A DNA stretch of 7,839 bases, from assembly GCA_029881175.1 (NCBI GenBank), contig JAOUNC010000123.1:1-7839 (forward strand), in the 5' to 3' direction. Shown here in pieces: positions 1-6,284 of this stretch. The position numbers and the translations under genes are program-made. The DNA comes from Nitrospirota bacterium. Lineage in GTDB: Bacteria > Nitrospirota > Nitrospiria > Nitrospirales > UBA8639. The notes under the pieces are model-generated. The model worked only from the letters and a program-made list of their open reading frames with translations, made no database searches and was not told the origin of the DNA. How positions within the stretch are numbered: the stretch's first letter is position 1; every line of letters starts with the position of its first letter.

Positions 1-1086
1 GTTATCCACTAATCGTATGCCAAGCTCAAAGGACGGGGTTTTTTGGACGAGATCACCTAGCACAACATCAATCTCATCGGAGGGCAACTTGTTGTCTATA
101 AGGTCATATAGAAGGCGTATTGCCGCATTGGACTCTGGGTCCTGAAAAATATTCGTTCCTTCTCTTCTGAAGAAATGGATGTTCTTATAGAGGCATTCTA
201 TGAGTACTGGCGAATTTTCACGTGTAAGACTTGGCAAAAATATGTTCCTCTTCTGCCACAGTTCAGTCGGTTGCTTCCTATGACTCAAACCTGAAAGAGG
301 GAAATCAAGGTCTTCTCTGAACTTCTCTTGGCCACACCCATTCCAAGAAGCCATGAAGGATTCGACAACCTGATCCGGCACGTCATTGGCTGGAACACTG
401 GGCGTGAAGTATTTCCAGAAAACTTCCGGATGGCTCAGCCGGTTCTGACGGCAAAACTCTGGCTCCAAGTCATTATTCCCAGCATGCGTGTTGGATACCC
501 CTTTACGCACCTCAAGGAATAACATTTGAAGAAGTTCGAGCAAAACCTCTGGCTTCTCCTGTTTTTCACATAGCGTTTCGATATGCTCTTTGATAAGGAG
601 GTATGTCCTGTCATCTCTGGCCTTGAATTCATATGGAAAAGAAATGAATGCGGCCTCACCCCATAATGGAAGGTACATCCACGGATATTCAGATATATCT
701 TCGTATACGTTGGGGAAAATAATCCTGATGGCTTCCAGAATTAGGAAATCTTGAATATGAACCGCGTCCTTCATTAAAGGAAAATTTTGATAGAGACCAT
801 CCAGGTAAAGGTTTGCACATTCTAGCGTGGGAAACAGCTTTGATAACTGAAAGACATAGATGGCAGGGAAGGTTTTCTCGAAATCTGCGATTCGCTTCTC
901 ATTAATCTCGAGATCGCTCAACAGTCTGGCTATGGCGGGAACAGGGTCATCTTCGCTTGAGAAAGAGGGGTTCCGATTTATCCCTTCCTTTCCTTCTGGA
1001 GGCCGAGAAATCCCGGCCTGGACAATTTCTTCAACACATAAAAAATCGTCAGGCCGATCCGGGTTTACTATCGCATTGACCTCCAT
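1..1086 (-). pseudogene. KAP-family P-loop NTPase, C-terminal fragment (partial, frameshifted)
   Basis: A minus-strand frame is open from the ATG at 1086 (or GTG at 1104) to the left edge, 362 codons without a stop; the true end is outside the window. The family identification is by motif: residues 13-30 (PDDFLCVEEIVQAGISRPPE) resemble the KAP segment after the sensor region, usually 'DYLEKIVQVPFxLPP'. Residues 84-105 resemble 'LTPRDVKRxxNSLRxxxPLV', and residues 107-129 (DAVHIQDFLILEAIRIIF and on) resemble the 'DEVNLxDLLxLEALRVFxPxVY' block. KAP NTPases are membrane-associated or cytoplasmic ATPases; members include animal Kidins220 and F-plasmid PifA, which excludes phage T7. The Walker A and B part is absent from this frame; Walker B lies in another frame just upstream (1098-1280), so the gene is broken. 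A gene caller would probably report an intact hypothetical protein from 1086. No Shine-Dalgarno precedes 1086. Family call moderately sure; pseudogene status fairly sure. Confidence 0.62.
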
Positions 1087-1097
1087 ATGATCGGTAC

Positions 1098-1280
1098 TTA
1101 ACACCTATACTGTTTTTTGAATTTCCCCAAATGTTTCACAAGTTGGACTCTCTGTAGAGGATCCGGCTTTTTTCTCACTCGAACAGTGTCATTAACGAAA
1201 ACAACCAGCTTTACGCCAGTCTTCTCAATGAGGCCTTCGATTTTGGATTGCAAATCATCAAATATTTCGTCGGACAAAAA
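1098..1280 (-). pseudogene. KAP NTPase remnant carrying a degenerate Walker B, 5' truncated
   Basis: This 60-codon minus-strand frame runs between a TAA at 1281-1283 and a TAA at 1098-1100. It reads FLSDEIFDDLQSKIEGLIEK, then TGVKLVVFVNDTVRV. The hydrophobic strand with acidic end (residues 24-31) occupies the place of the KAP Walker B, normally 'RIVVFIDDLDR', but the acidic pair is Asn-Asp and the following Leu-Asp is Thr-Val. The ORF ends with FKKQYRC. If two bases are skipped at about 1105, translation passes from QY into VLSTDHMEV in the next frame, which matches KAP 'xYVLAFDRExV'. The two pieces are therefore one former gene with a frameshift. There is no ATG start (only a TTG at 1277), and no Walker A could be found further upstream. 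It is almost certainly not expressed as a working ATPase. Confidence 0.6.
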
Positions 1281-1346
1281 TTAGTCAAAATTGAATCCTG
1301 TACACTTAAGACTAAAAACAAGAAGGATACAGTATATCATTATCAA

Positions 1347-1574
1347 TTATTTTAAATTGGGGAGGCGGAACCTTCGGTTAAGCCAATTATGGATTCCATC
1401 GTAAAAGGTTTCGATTAAAGCCTCCGTAGATGAAAAGACCCAGTGGTCTTGCCACGATTTCCATCCAGGATACAGAGCGGAGCGTTTGAATACGGCCCCG
1501 TCACTCAGAAGAACTCCGGCCCGTTCTCCACAGATCCCCTCGGTGATGCCAGAATCATTTTTGCATGCCTCACC
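1347..1574 (-). pseudogene. Start-less minus-strand reading frame, unrecognised gene remnant
   Basis: A frame of 75 codons is open between a TAG at 1575-1577 and its TAA at 1347-1349. The middle reads GITEGICGERAGVLLSDG and the end HNWLNRRFRLPNLK. The composition (aromatic and charged residues mixed, several Trp) looks like real protein rather than random translation, but there is no ATG, GTG or TTG start and no Shine-Dalgarno. I do not recognise the family. It points the same way as the KAP remnant and lies just upstream of it, so it may be the tail of a neighbouring gene lost when this region decayed. It could also be chance: 75 open codons are not rare. Confidence 0.25.
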
Positions 1575-1679
1575 CTAAACTCACTTTTTCGCGGTTGATC
1601 CCGTAGCAATTTCTGTCTTCATCTCTGGGAATCAGTTCAGGATATCGGCTTTTTTGAAAGGCAGTTGGGCCATTCATTT

Positions 1680-1817
1680 TCAAGGGAGCGGTCCTCCGGT
1701 TTCATTCGATCCTGTCATTTGTGGCTCAAGGCCACGGAAGAAGATTTTGAATCTGTCCCAAATTTCCCCACGCTCTGGGGCGGATGAGTCGATCGTCACG
1801 GAATATGCATCGCATCC
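1680..1817 (-). pseudogene. Short start-less reading frame, possible gene remnant
   Basis: A frame of 45 codons on the minus strand lies between TAA (1818-1820) and TGA (1680-1682). It contains CDAYSVTIDSSAPERGEIWD and FKIFFRGLEPQMTG. It has no start codon at its head and no ribosome binding site. Upstream in a shifted frame the sequence reads SVKGKDA, so a second frameshift is conceivable. The plus strand is also open across this stretch, which weakens the coding argument. I do not recognise the protein. Confidence 0.15.
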
Positions 1818-2005
1818 TTACCCTTAACGCTTTCTTGTGCTGATTCATGGGTATAGAGTCGTTCTTGCGTGTCTATTCAGAAATGACGCAAAGTATCCGT
1901 GGAAAGCTCCATGACCTCTCTTAAGGGAAGCCAAAATGCGGATGGCATTTCGGGGACGGCGAATGTTGGAAATCGGATTCCCAATATCAAAAAGTCAGAG
2001 ATGTT

Positions 2006-2857
2006 ATGACCAATAGCGTCACCCACCGAAAGCCTGCGCTCATCCTCTACATGGGAATGCTCGTGCATTGGGCTGTGTGTTTAGGACCCGCGCCGTCATA
2101 TTCGGGAACCGATGACACTCCAATCTCTTCGGTTTTGATGCCTGCCATTCCTGCCTTGGATTCCATTCCCTCGACTCCTGAGGGAGATCGCATCAGGTTG
2201 GGCCATAACCTGATTGTGACCACTCAAGCCTACGCCAAGACGTTCGTGGGCAATGCCTTAACTTGTACCAATTGCCATTTGGATGCAGGGCGGAAAGTGG
2301 GCGCTGGCACCTATGTGGGTGTGATTTATGCCTACCCTCGGTACAAAGCCCGTGTGGCCCGGGAGATTTCATTGGAAGAGCGGATTAATGAATGCTTTGA
2401 ACGCAGCATGAATGGAAAGCCATTGCCGGAGGGAAGTCAGGAAATGACTGCGATTCATGCGTATATGTCGTGGCTCTCTCAGGAAGTTTCTCCTTCTGCG
2501 GATCTTTTTTGGCTGGGATTTCCTACGCTGCCTCTCAAGGAACGACCCGACCAGCACAACGGTGAACGTCTTTTCCAGGGTACCTGTGCCACCTGCCATG
2601 GGGCTGACGGGCACGGCACGTCGGTGGCTCCACCGTTGTGGGGACCCCAATCCTTCAACATTGGTTCCGGACTCGCCCGAGTGAGCAAGGCTGCGGCCTT
2701 TATCAAGGCCAATATGCCGATCACGCAACCGGGCATATTAAATGAATCAGATGCCTATGATGTGGCAGCCTTCATGAATAGTCATTCGCGACCAGATTAT
2801 GCTCAAAAAGCTCTCGATTACCCCAGAGGCGGAAAACCCGCCGATTCGCCATATTAA
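2006..2857 (+). CDS. tsdA: TsdA-like diheme c-type cytochrome (thiosulfate dehydrogenase / tetrathionate reductase family)
   Basis: A 283-residue exported diheme cytochrome c. TsdA enzymes couple two thiosulfates into tetrathionate in the periplasm, some running in reverse, with electrons passed to a cytochrome or other carrier. An N-terminal signal peptide is likely (Arg8-Lys9, hydrophobic 11-27). Heme 1 is attached at Cys87-Thr-Asn-Cys90-His91, in the family-typical context LTCTNCHLDAGR. Heme 2 is at Cys194-Ala-Thr-Cys197-His198. Between them, EERINECFERSMNGKPLP (124-141) is the TsdA signature. Its Cys130 aligns with the unusual Cys ligand of heme 1 that marks catalytically active TsdA. IKANMP (233-238) supplies Met237, or nearby Lys234, as candidate sixth ligand of heme 2. 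The length is close to characterised TsdA. The ATG at 2006 has only a weak AGAG upstream, but it gives the best signal peptide. It is followed 29 bases later by the dsrE-like gene. Substrate direction cannot be read from sequence; other members of this cytochrome family have unknown substrates. Confidence 0.82.
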   Translation: MTNSVTHRKPALILYMGMLVHWAVCLGPAPSYSGTDDTPISSVLMPAIPALDSIPSTPEGDRIRLGHNLIVTTQAYAKTFVGNALTCTNCHLDAGRKVGAGTYVGVIYAYPRYKARVAREISLEERINECFERSMNGKPLPEGSQEMTAIHAYMSWLSQEVSPSADLFWLGFPTLPLKERPDQHNGERLFQGTCATCHGADGHGTSVAPPLWGPQSFNIGSGLARVSKAAAFIKANMPITQPGILNESDAYDVAAFMNSHSRPDYAQKALDYPRGGKPADSPY

Positions 2858-2868
2858 CCGGTTTATTT

Positions 2869-2882
2869 TTAGAGGAGGGCAG
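2869..2882 (+). promoter_or_regulatory. Strong Shine-Dalgarno of the dsrE-like gene
   Basis: AGAGGAGGGCAG lies just before the ATG at 2887, with AGGAGG about 9-10 bases from the start codon. It is much stronger than the site in front of the upstream cytochrome, so the small protein may be made in excess over it from a shared transcript. Confidence 0.7.
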
Positions 2883-2886
2883 AACC

Positions 2887-3246
2887 ATGGCACGTTTTCT
2901 TATTTCCGGAAGCCGAGGAACGGATGATCCCACGCTCGCAACACTCCCCTTCATGGCCGCAAAAACTGCGAAGGAACAAGGCCATGACGTCGTGTTGTGG
3001 TTGTGGAGCGAGGCCGTGACGCTGGGCCGCAAGGGAACGGCGGACCACGTTGTTGGGGTCAACCTCACCCCGCTCAAAGATCTACTGGCAGCGGTGCAGG
3101 CGGCCAAGATTCCCTTATGGGTTTGCGGGGCTTGCGCGGTGGCTCGTCAGGTGAAAGAAACGGATCTGGTCGAAGGGGCGACGATCAAAGGCATGCCGGA
3201 TTATATACAGGCTGTGGCCGAACGGGAGAAAATCATCTCGTTTTAA
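2887..3246 (+). CDS. DsrE/DsrF-family (YchN-like) sulfur-relay protein
   Basis: A 119-residue soluble protein without signal peptide, so cytoplasmic. The DsrE fold is visible: first strand and loop ARFLISGSRGTDDP (2-15), then helix, then strand HDVVLWLW (33-40). A central strand ends in the conserved cysteine loop PLWVCGACAVARQV (76-89), with Cys80 and Cys83. The end, VEGATIKGMPDYIQAV plus 'EKIISF', matches the family closing strand. In DsrE, TusD and YchN proteins a cysteine at this loop binds and hands on sulfane sulfur; homologues here commonly form oligomers. The distance of 29 bases to the tsdA-like gene, same strand and a strong Shine-Dalgarno point to one operon. The context suggests a link to thiosulfate or reduced-sulfur handling, as carrier or sensor, but this is inference: many DsrE-like proteins have no known role. 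A terminator-like hairpin follows at 3332. Confidence 0.8.
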   Translation: MARFLISGSRGTDDPTLATLPFMAAKTAKEQGHDVVLWLWSEAVTLGRKGTADHVVGVNLTPLKDLLAAVQAAKIPLWVCGACAVARQVKETDLVEGATIKGMPDYIQAVAEREKIISF

Positions 3247-3331
3247 CGGCTTGCGTCTTACTGAAGGCGGGGCGTTGGGATTCCCCAAGCGTTCCCTCTC
3301 TCTTTGCAGCCTAGGTTTTAGTATTGACTCT

Positions 3332-3372
3332 GGACGCGCCAGAATCCCTGGGGGAAGGCGTCCCAATTTTTA
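3332..3372 (+). terminator. Probable rho-independent terminator of the tsdA-dsrE operon
   Basis: GGACGC (3332-3337) pairs with GCGTCC (3358-3363) and is followed by CAATTTTTATT. The stem is short and the loop long (20 bases), so strength is uncertain. It lies 85 bases after the dsrE-like stop. A second hairpin, CCCAATT (3362-3368) / AATTGGG (3383-3389), overlaps the tail and could serve the convergent peptidase gene from the other side. Confidence 0.45.
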
Positions 3373-3389
3373 TTCTCTTAAGAATTGGG
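3362..3389. repeat. Inverted repeat in the convergent intergenic region
   Basis: A perfect 7-bp inverted repeat CCCAATT / AATTGGG encloses 14 AT-rich bases containing a second small palindrome (ATTCT / AGAAT). It sits between two convergent operons (dsrE end 3246, peptidase end 3474). A role in ending minus-strand transcription is plausible, but no clear T-run follows on that strand. Confidence 0.4.
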
Positions 3390-3473
3390 CTTGGGTTATT
3401 ACCACATCAAATGCGTTAAAGATTGACCCGTCTCAATGCAATAGAAGAAAGTCTGAACCCTAATAAACCCGAA

Positions 3474-4157
3474 TCACCGGCGGACGAGGCGAATCCAGCG
3501 CCACATATTCACGAGGCTGAACAGCGAAGAGGCCAGATAGGTTAAGGCCGCCGCTTTAAGTATACGCCGGGCGCCCTCCATATCCGTCGGTGCTAAATAG
3601 CCACCTTCTTCAAGAATGGGCAACGCCCGACGAAAACTGGCATTCCATTCCACTGGCAAGGTGATGAGATGGACCAAGGCCGACACACTCATCGTCCCAA
3701 TGGCCACCACCAACACGGCGAGACCCACGGCAGGAATTCTGGTAATCCCGGCCAACACAGGAATACCCAACATCAAGTACGAGCCTGCTTTTTCGGCTTT
3801 CTGCGCAAATTTGATCAGGTGCGTTCGATCTTTGAGGAGCGAATACCCATCATGATCCTGCAAGGCATGGCCCACTTCATGAGCCGCGATGACGGCGGCG
3901 GTCAAAGACTTGCCATTGTAATGTTGCGGCAACAGGCCCACTAATTTGGTTTCGGGGTTATAATGATCGCCCATGGGAGTCGGTTCGACACGCACCTCTT
4001 GCAGGCCAAATCGATTCAGTAAATGACGCGCCAGTTCACCGCCGGTTCCAGGCCAATTTTCGCGCGGTTGCCGGTACTGCCGGAACACCCACCACACCCA
4101 CAACTGCGGGCCCAGCACCAACGCAATCAAGATGATGGATATGAAGAGCAGTCGCAT
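3474..4157 (-). CDS. YugP-type neutral zinc metallopeptidase, membrane-anchored
   Basis: A 227-residue protein of the zinc metallopeptidase family named after Bacillus YugP (Pfam Zn_peptidase_2). The N-terminal hydrophobic stretch 3-25 anchors it in the membrane. DHYNPETKLVGL (64-75) is the conserved segment before the active site. The zinc site His93-Glu94-Val-Gly-His97 (AAHEVGHALQD) is intact. PVEWNASFRRAL (168-179) matches the family 'PVEFDASxRAL' block, whose Glu170 is the likely third zinc ligand. Two further hydrophobic stretches (about 127-152 and 152-167) and a last one (203-219) are membrane-spanning candidates. Length is normal for the family. It is co-directional with selO, 117 bases downstream of it. 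A hairpin in the gap could separate the two or attenuate transcription. No good Shine-Dalgarno precedes the ATG at 4157, but this start gives the expected N-terminal anchor. Substrates are unknown. Confidence 0.85.
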   Translation of the reverse strand: MRLLFISIILIALVLGPQLWVWWVFRQYRQPRENWPGTGGELARHLLNRFGLQEVRVEPTPMGDHYNPETKLVGLLPQHYNGKSLTAAVIAAHEVGHALQDHDGYSLLKDRTHLIKFAQKAEKAGSYLMLGIPVLAGITRIPAVGLAVLVVAIGTMSVSALVHLITLPVEWNASFRRALPILEEGGYLAPTDMEGARRILKAAALTYLASSLFSLVNMWRWIRLVRR

Positions 4158-4211
4158 AAGGAATGATGATGGTCGTGAAAAGTAAAAAGGGGAAAGTTAG
4201 AGAGAATTGGC

Positions 4212-4251
4212 ATAAACAAAGAACCATTCTCCGGCAACTAGGCGAGAACGG
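4212..4251 (-). terminator. Terminator-like hairpin after selO
   Basis: On the minus strand CCGTTCTC (from 4251) pairs with GAGAATGG (to 4224), 8 bp with one G-U pair and a 12-base loop, followed by TTCTTTGTTTATG. It lies 24 bases past the selO stop and 55 bases before the peptidase start, so it may end or reduce read-through from selO. Confidence 0.5.
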
Positions 4252-4274
4252 CGCTACTGTTTACACAGTCCCCA

Positions 4275-5744
4275 TTACGAAGAACAACTCACGATGATCG
4301 GCGGGCTATCATCCGGGGCCGGCAGGGCATAGGCCCCCATACCTGGCTGATCAGTAAAGGGATGACTTAGCAACCCCAGAAGCCGGTCAATCTCGGAATA
4401 GTCTTTTTCTCGTGTAGCCAGCTGGATAGCACGTTCTGCCAAATGATTTCGCAGCACATACTTGGGATTCACCTGATCCATGCGAACCTTCCGTTCGGCT
4501 TCCTGGCTTTTCTCGGCCAGCAATCGTTCACGATATCGGCCAGTCCAATCATCAAACGCCTCACGATGGAGAAAGAAATCACGAATAGTTGAATTGTCGG
4601 CAGAAGGCTCCTGCTGAAAATTTCCCAGCGCCCGAAAGAAGGTCGTATAATCGGTTCGGCTGGAATCCATCAGATTTAAGAGATCAGTCACCAGTTTATC
4701 ATCGCCCGCATGGCTTTCGGCCAATCCAAGTTTGGCTCGCATCAACTCCGCATATTTCTCAAGCATGGCCTGTTCATAAAGCTGCGGCGCCATCTTCAGG
4801 GATTCTTCATCTATTAAAGTGGACAACGCTTGACCTAGCGCTCGAATATTCCAATAACCAATATCCGGTTGGTGTTGAAAGGAATACCGGCCCTGGTGAT
4901 CAGAATGGTTACAAATAAATGTCGGATCATAGCGTTCCATAAACCCATAGGGCCCATAATCCATCGTTAAGCCCAGAATAGACACGTTGTCGGTATTGAG
5001 CACCCCATGGGCCCAACCCACCGCCTGCCATTGGGCCACCAAATGACCGGTCCGCATCGCCACTTCATGCAACAGGCGTGCATAGGGATTCTCCGCCTCA
5101 CGAACATGCGGATAATGATGGTCGATCACATAATCGGCTAAGAGCTTCAGATACTCATATTGGCGTCGATAAAAAAAGACTTCAAACGATCCAAACCGGA
5201 CATGGGATGGCGCCATACGCAGTAGCATTGCCCCAGGTTCCGGATATTCCCGCCAGACAATTTCTTCCCCGGCCACAATACACAAACTTCGTGTCGTGGG
5301 AATGCCCAGGGCATGCATAGCTTCGCCACAGAGATACTCACGAATTGTGGAACGTAGGACAGCCCGCCCATCCCCATCACGCGAAAACCGCGTGAGTCCG
5401 GCGCCCTTCAGCTGCAGTTCCCACCGTTCGCCATTTTCATTTCTGACCTCGCCCAGCATTACCGCTCGTCCATCGCCGAGCTGAGGAACATAATGTCCGA
5501 ACTGGTGTCCCGAATAGAGCATCGCAATCGGATCGCTCCCAGGCAGCAACTTAGCCCCACAAAAATATTCCGCAAAGTCCCGCCGCGTGAATTCCCCAGG
5601 ATCTAAATTCAGCAGACCCGCAGCTCCAGGGTTCACACTCACGACGTACGGATTCGGAAACGGCGTCGGTTTCACCCGCTCAGAAAACACCTCAGGCAAT
5701 GCCGCATAGGTATTCTCAAATAATAGCTCTTCAAGTGTGTTCAT
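4275..5744 (-). CDS. selO: SelO (YdiU) protein adenylyltransferase (AMPylase pseudokinase)
   Basis: A 489-residue SelO protein. SelO has a kinase fold that binds ATP flipped and transfers AMP to protein hydroxyl groups; in bacteria it is linked to redox stress. From the ATG at 5744 the key residues are Lys113 (ELQLKGAG), Glu136 (STIREY), Asp252-Asn253 (HGVLNTDN) and Asp262 (LTMDYGP). By memory these are the same positions as the catalytic Lys, Glu, Asp and Asn of the Pseudomonas SelO, which supports this start. YSGHQFG (78-84) and LGDGRA (89-94) are SelO signatures. The C-terminus IVSCSS has Cys487 where animal SelO carries selenocysteine. An upstream in-frame GTG at 5777 would add 11 residues, but it has no ribosome site; the ATG has GGGGA about 11 bases before it. 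Full length and intact. A hairpin follows, then the YugP-type peptidase gene on the same strand; a cytochrome gene diverges upstream. Confidence 0.95.
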   Translation of the reverse strand: MNTLEELLFENTYAALPEVFSERVKPTPFPNPYVVSVNPGAAGLLNLDPGEFTRRDFAEYFCGAKLLPGSDPIAMLYSGHQFGHYVPQLGDGRAVMLGEVRNENGERWELQLKGAGLTRFSRDGDGRAVLRSTIREYLCGEAMHALGIPTTRSLCIVAGEEIVWREYPEPGAMLLRMAPSHVRFGSFEVFFYRRQYEYLKLLADYVIDHHYPHVREAENPYARLLHEVAMRTGHLVAQWQAVGWAHGVLNTDNVSILGLTMDYGPYGFMERYDPTFICNHSDHQGRYSFQHQPDIGYWNIRALGQALSTLIDEESLKMAPQLYEQAMLEKYAELMRAKLGLAESHAGDDKLVTDLLNLMDSSRTDYTTFFRALGNFQQEPSADNSTIRDFFLHREAFDDWTGRYRERLLAEKSQEAERKVRMDQVNPKYVLRNHLAERAIQLATREKDYSEIDRLLGLLSHPFTDQPGMGAYALPAPDDSPPIIVSCSS

Positions 5745-5921
5745 TAGGACATTATCCCCAGTAACCACTCCTTCCACAAGGGACGGCCTAAGCTAGCTGG
5801 TACTCCTGAAGCATGGTATGGTTTTGAAGAGTCATCAATTTCCCTCCAGGAAAGGGCAAAATACCATTCATTTACTCTTTGAGGTCATTTACTGCAACTA
5901 GTACAGATTCAGAGAAAACGT

Positions 5922-6284
5922 ATGAAGACTTTTTTGGTATTGAGCATGATGGTTATGAGTATCGCTGGATGTTCACAAGATCAGCATGATCATCCGAATC
6001 TCCCCACAGGCGAACAACTGTTTAACTATCATTGCGCAGACTGTCATGGAGTCCAGGGAACAGGAAGCCTTTTTGATGGAATGCCTGCCAATATCTTAAC
6101 TATCAAAAGTCCACAAGAGATCATCAACTACATCATTTCCGAAACGGGGCATGAAAGAGAGATGCCAGTTTTTCGAACCATGCCAGCTGATGAGGCCCAG
6201 GCCATCACTGATCATTTATTCACATTGAAAAATTCCTTCGATAAAAATGGCTCCCAAATTAAACAGTTACTCATCCGGCCCTAA
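5922..6284 (+). CDS. Small monoheme cytochrome c lipoprotein
   Basis: A 120-residue class I cytochrome c. The N-terminus MKTFLVLSMMVMSIAGC is a lipoprotein signal with lipobox SIAGC; Cys17 would be lipidated, tethering the protein to a membrane facing the periplasm. GEQLFNYHCADCHGVQGTG (30-48) has the heme site Cys38-Ala-Asp-Cys41-His42. Met81 in REMPVF is the likely sixth ligand, followed by the usual final helix (ADEAQAITDHLFTL, 89-102). It fits the cytochrome c6/CBB3-type Pfam family and is probably a one-electron shuttle or the cytochrome partner of a periplasmic oxidoreductase. Partner unknown. It stands alone on its strand, divergent from selO with 177 bases between. Ribosome site weak (AGAGAA). 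A possible promoter is TTGAGG (5878) - 17 bases - TACAGA, weak. Confidence 0.88.
   Translation: MKTFLVLSMMVMSIAGCSQDQHDHPNLPTGEQLFNYHCADCHGVQGTGSLFDGMPANILTIKSPQEIINYIISETGHEREMPVFRTMPADEAQAITDHLFTLKNSFDKNGSQIKQLLIRP

Larger units (their letters stand above)
1284..2005. other. Gene-poor region upstream of tsdA
   Basis: Apart from the two weak start-less frames described separately, this stretch holds no gene I can support on either strand. It is AT-rich around 1285-1358, where the KAP homology stops. Near the tsdA side there is a 6-bp inverted repeat TTGCGT (1865-1870) / ACGCAA (1886-1891), centre to centre 21 bases, about 115 bases before the tsdA start. It could be an operator but could be chance. 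No convincing -35/-10 pair was found for tsdA. Confidence 0.4.

Noticed and set aside
328..522. Plus-strand frame inside the KAP region
   Set aside because: Antisense to a 362-codon open frame with KAP-like motifs; no Shine-Dalgarno or domain.
860..1090. Plus-strand 76-residue frame
   Set aside because: Antisense shadow of the KAP fragment; composition is Ser-rich and unlike a folded protein.
2369..2736. Two minus-strand frames (119 and 85 residues) across the cytochrome gene
   Set aside because: Both are antisense to the TsdA-like gene, which has two heme sites and a signal peptide in frame.
5745..5777. Longer selO start at the GTG at 5777
   Set aside because: No Shine-Dalgarno in front of it, and the ATG at 5744 puts the catalytic residues at the expected family numbering.
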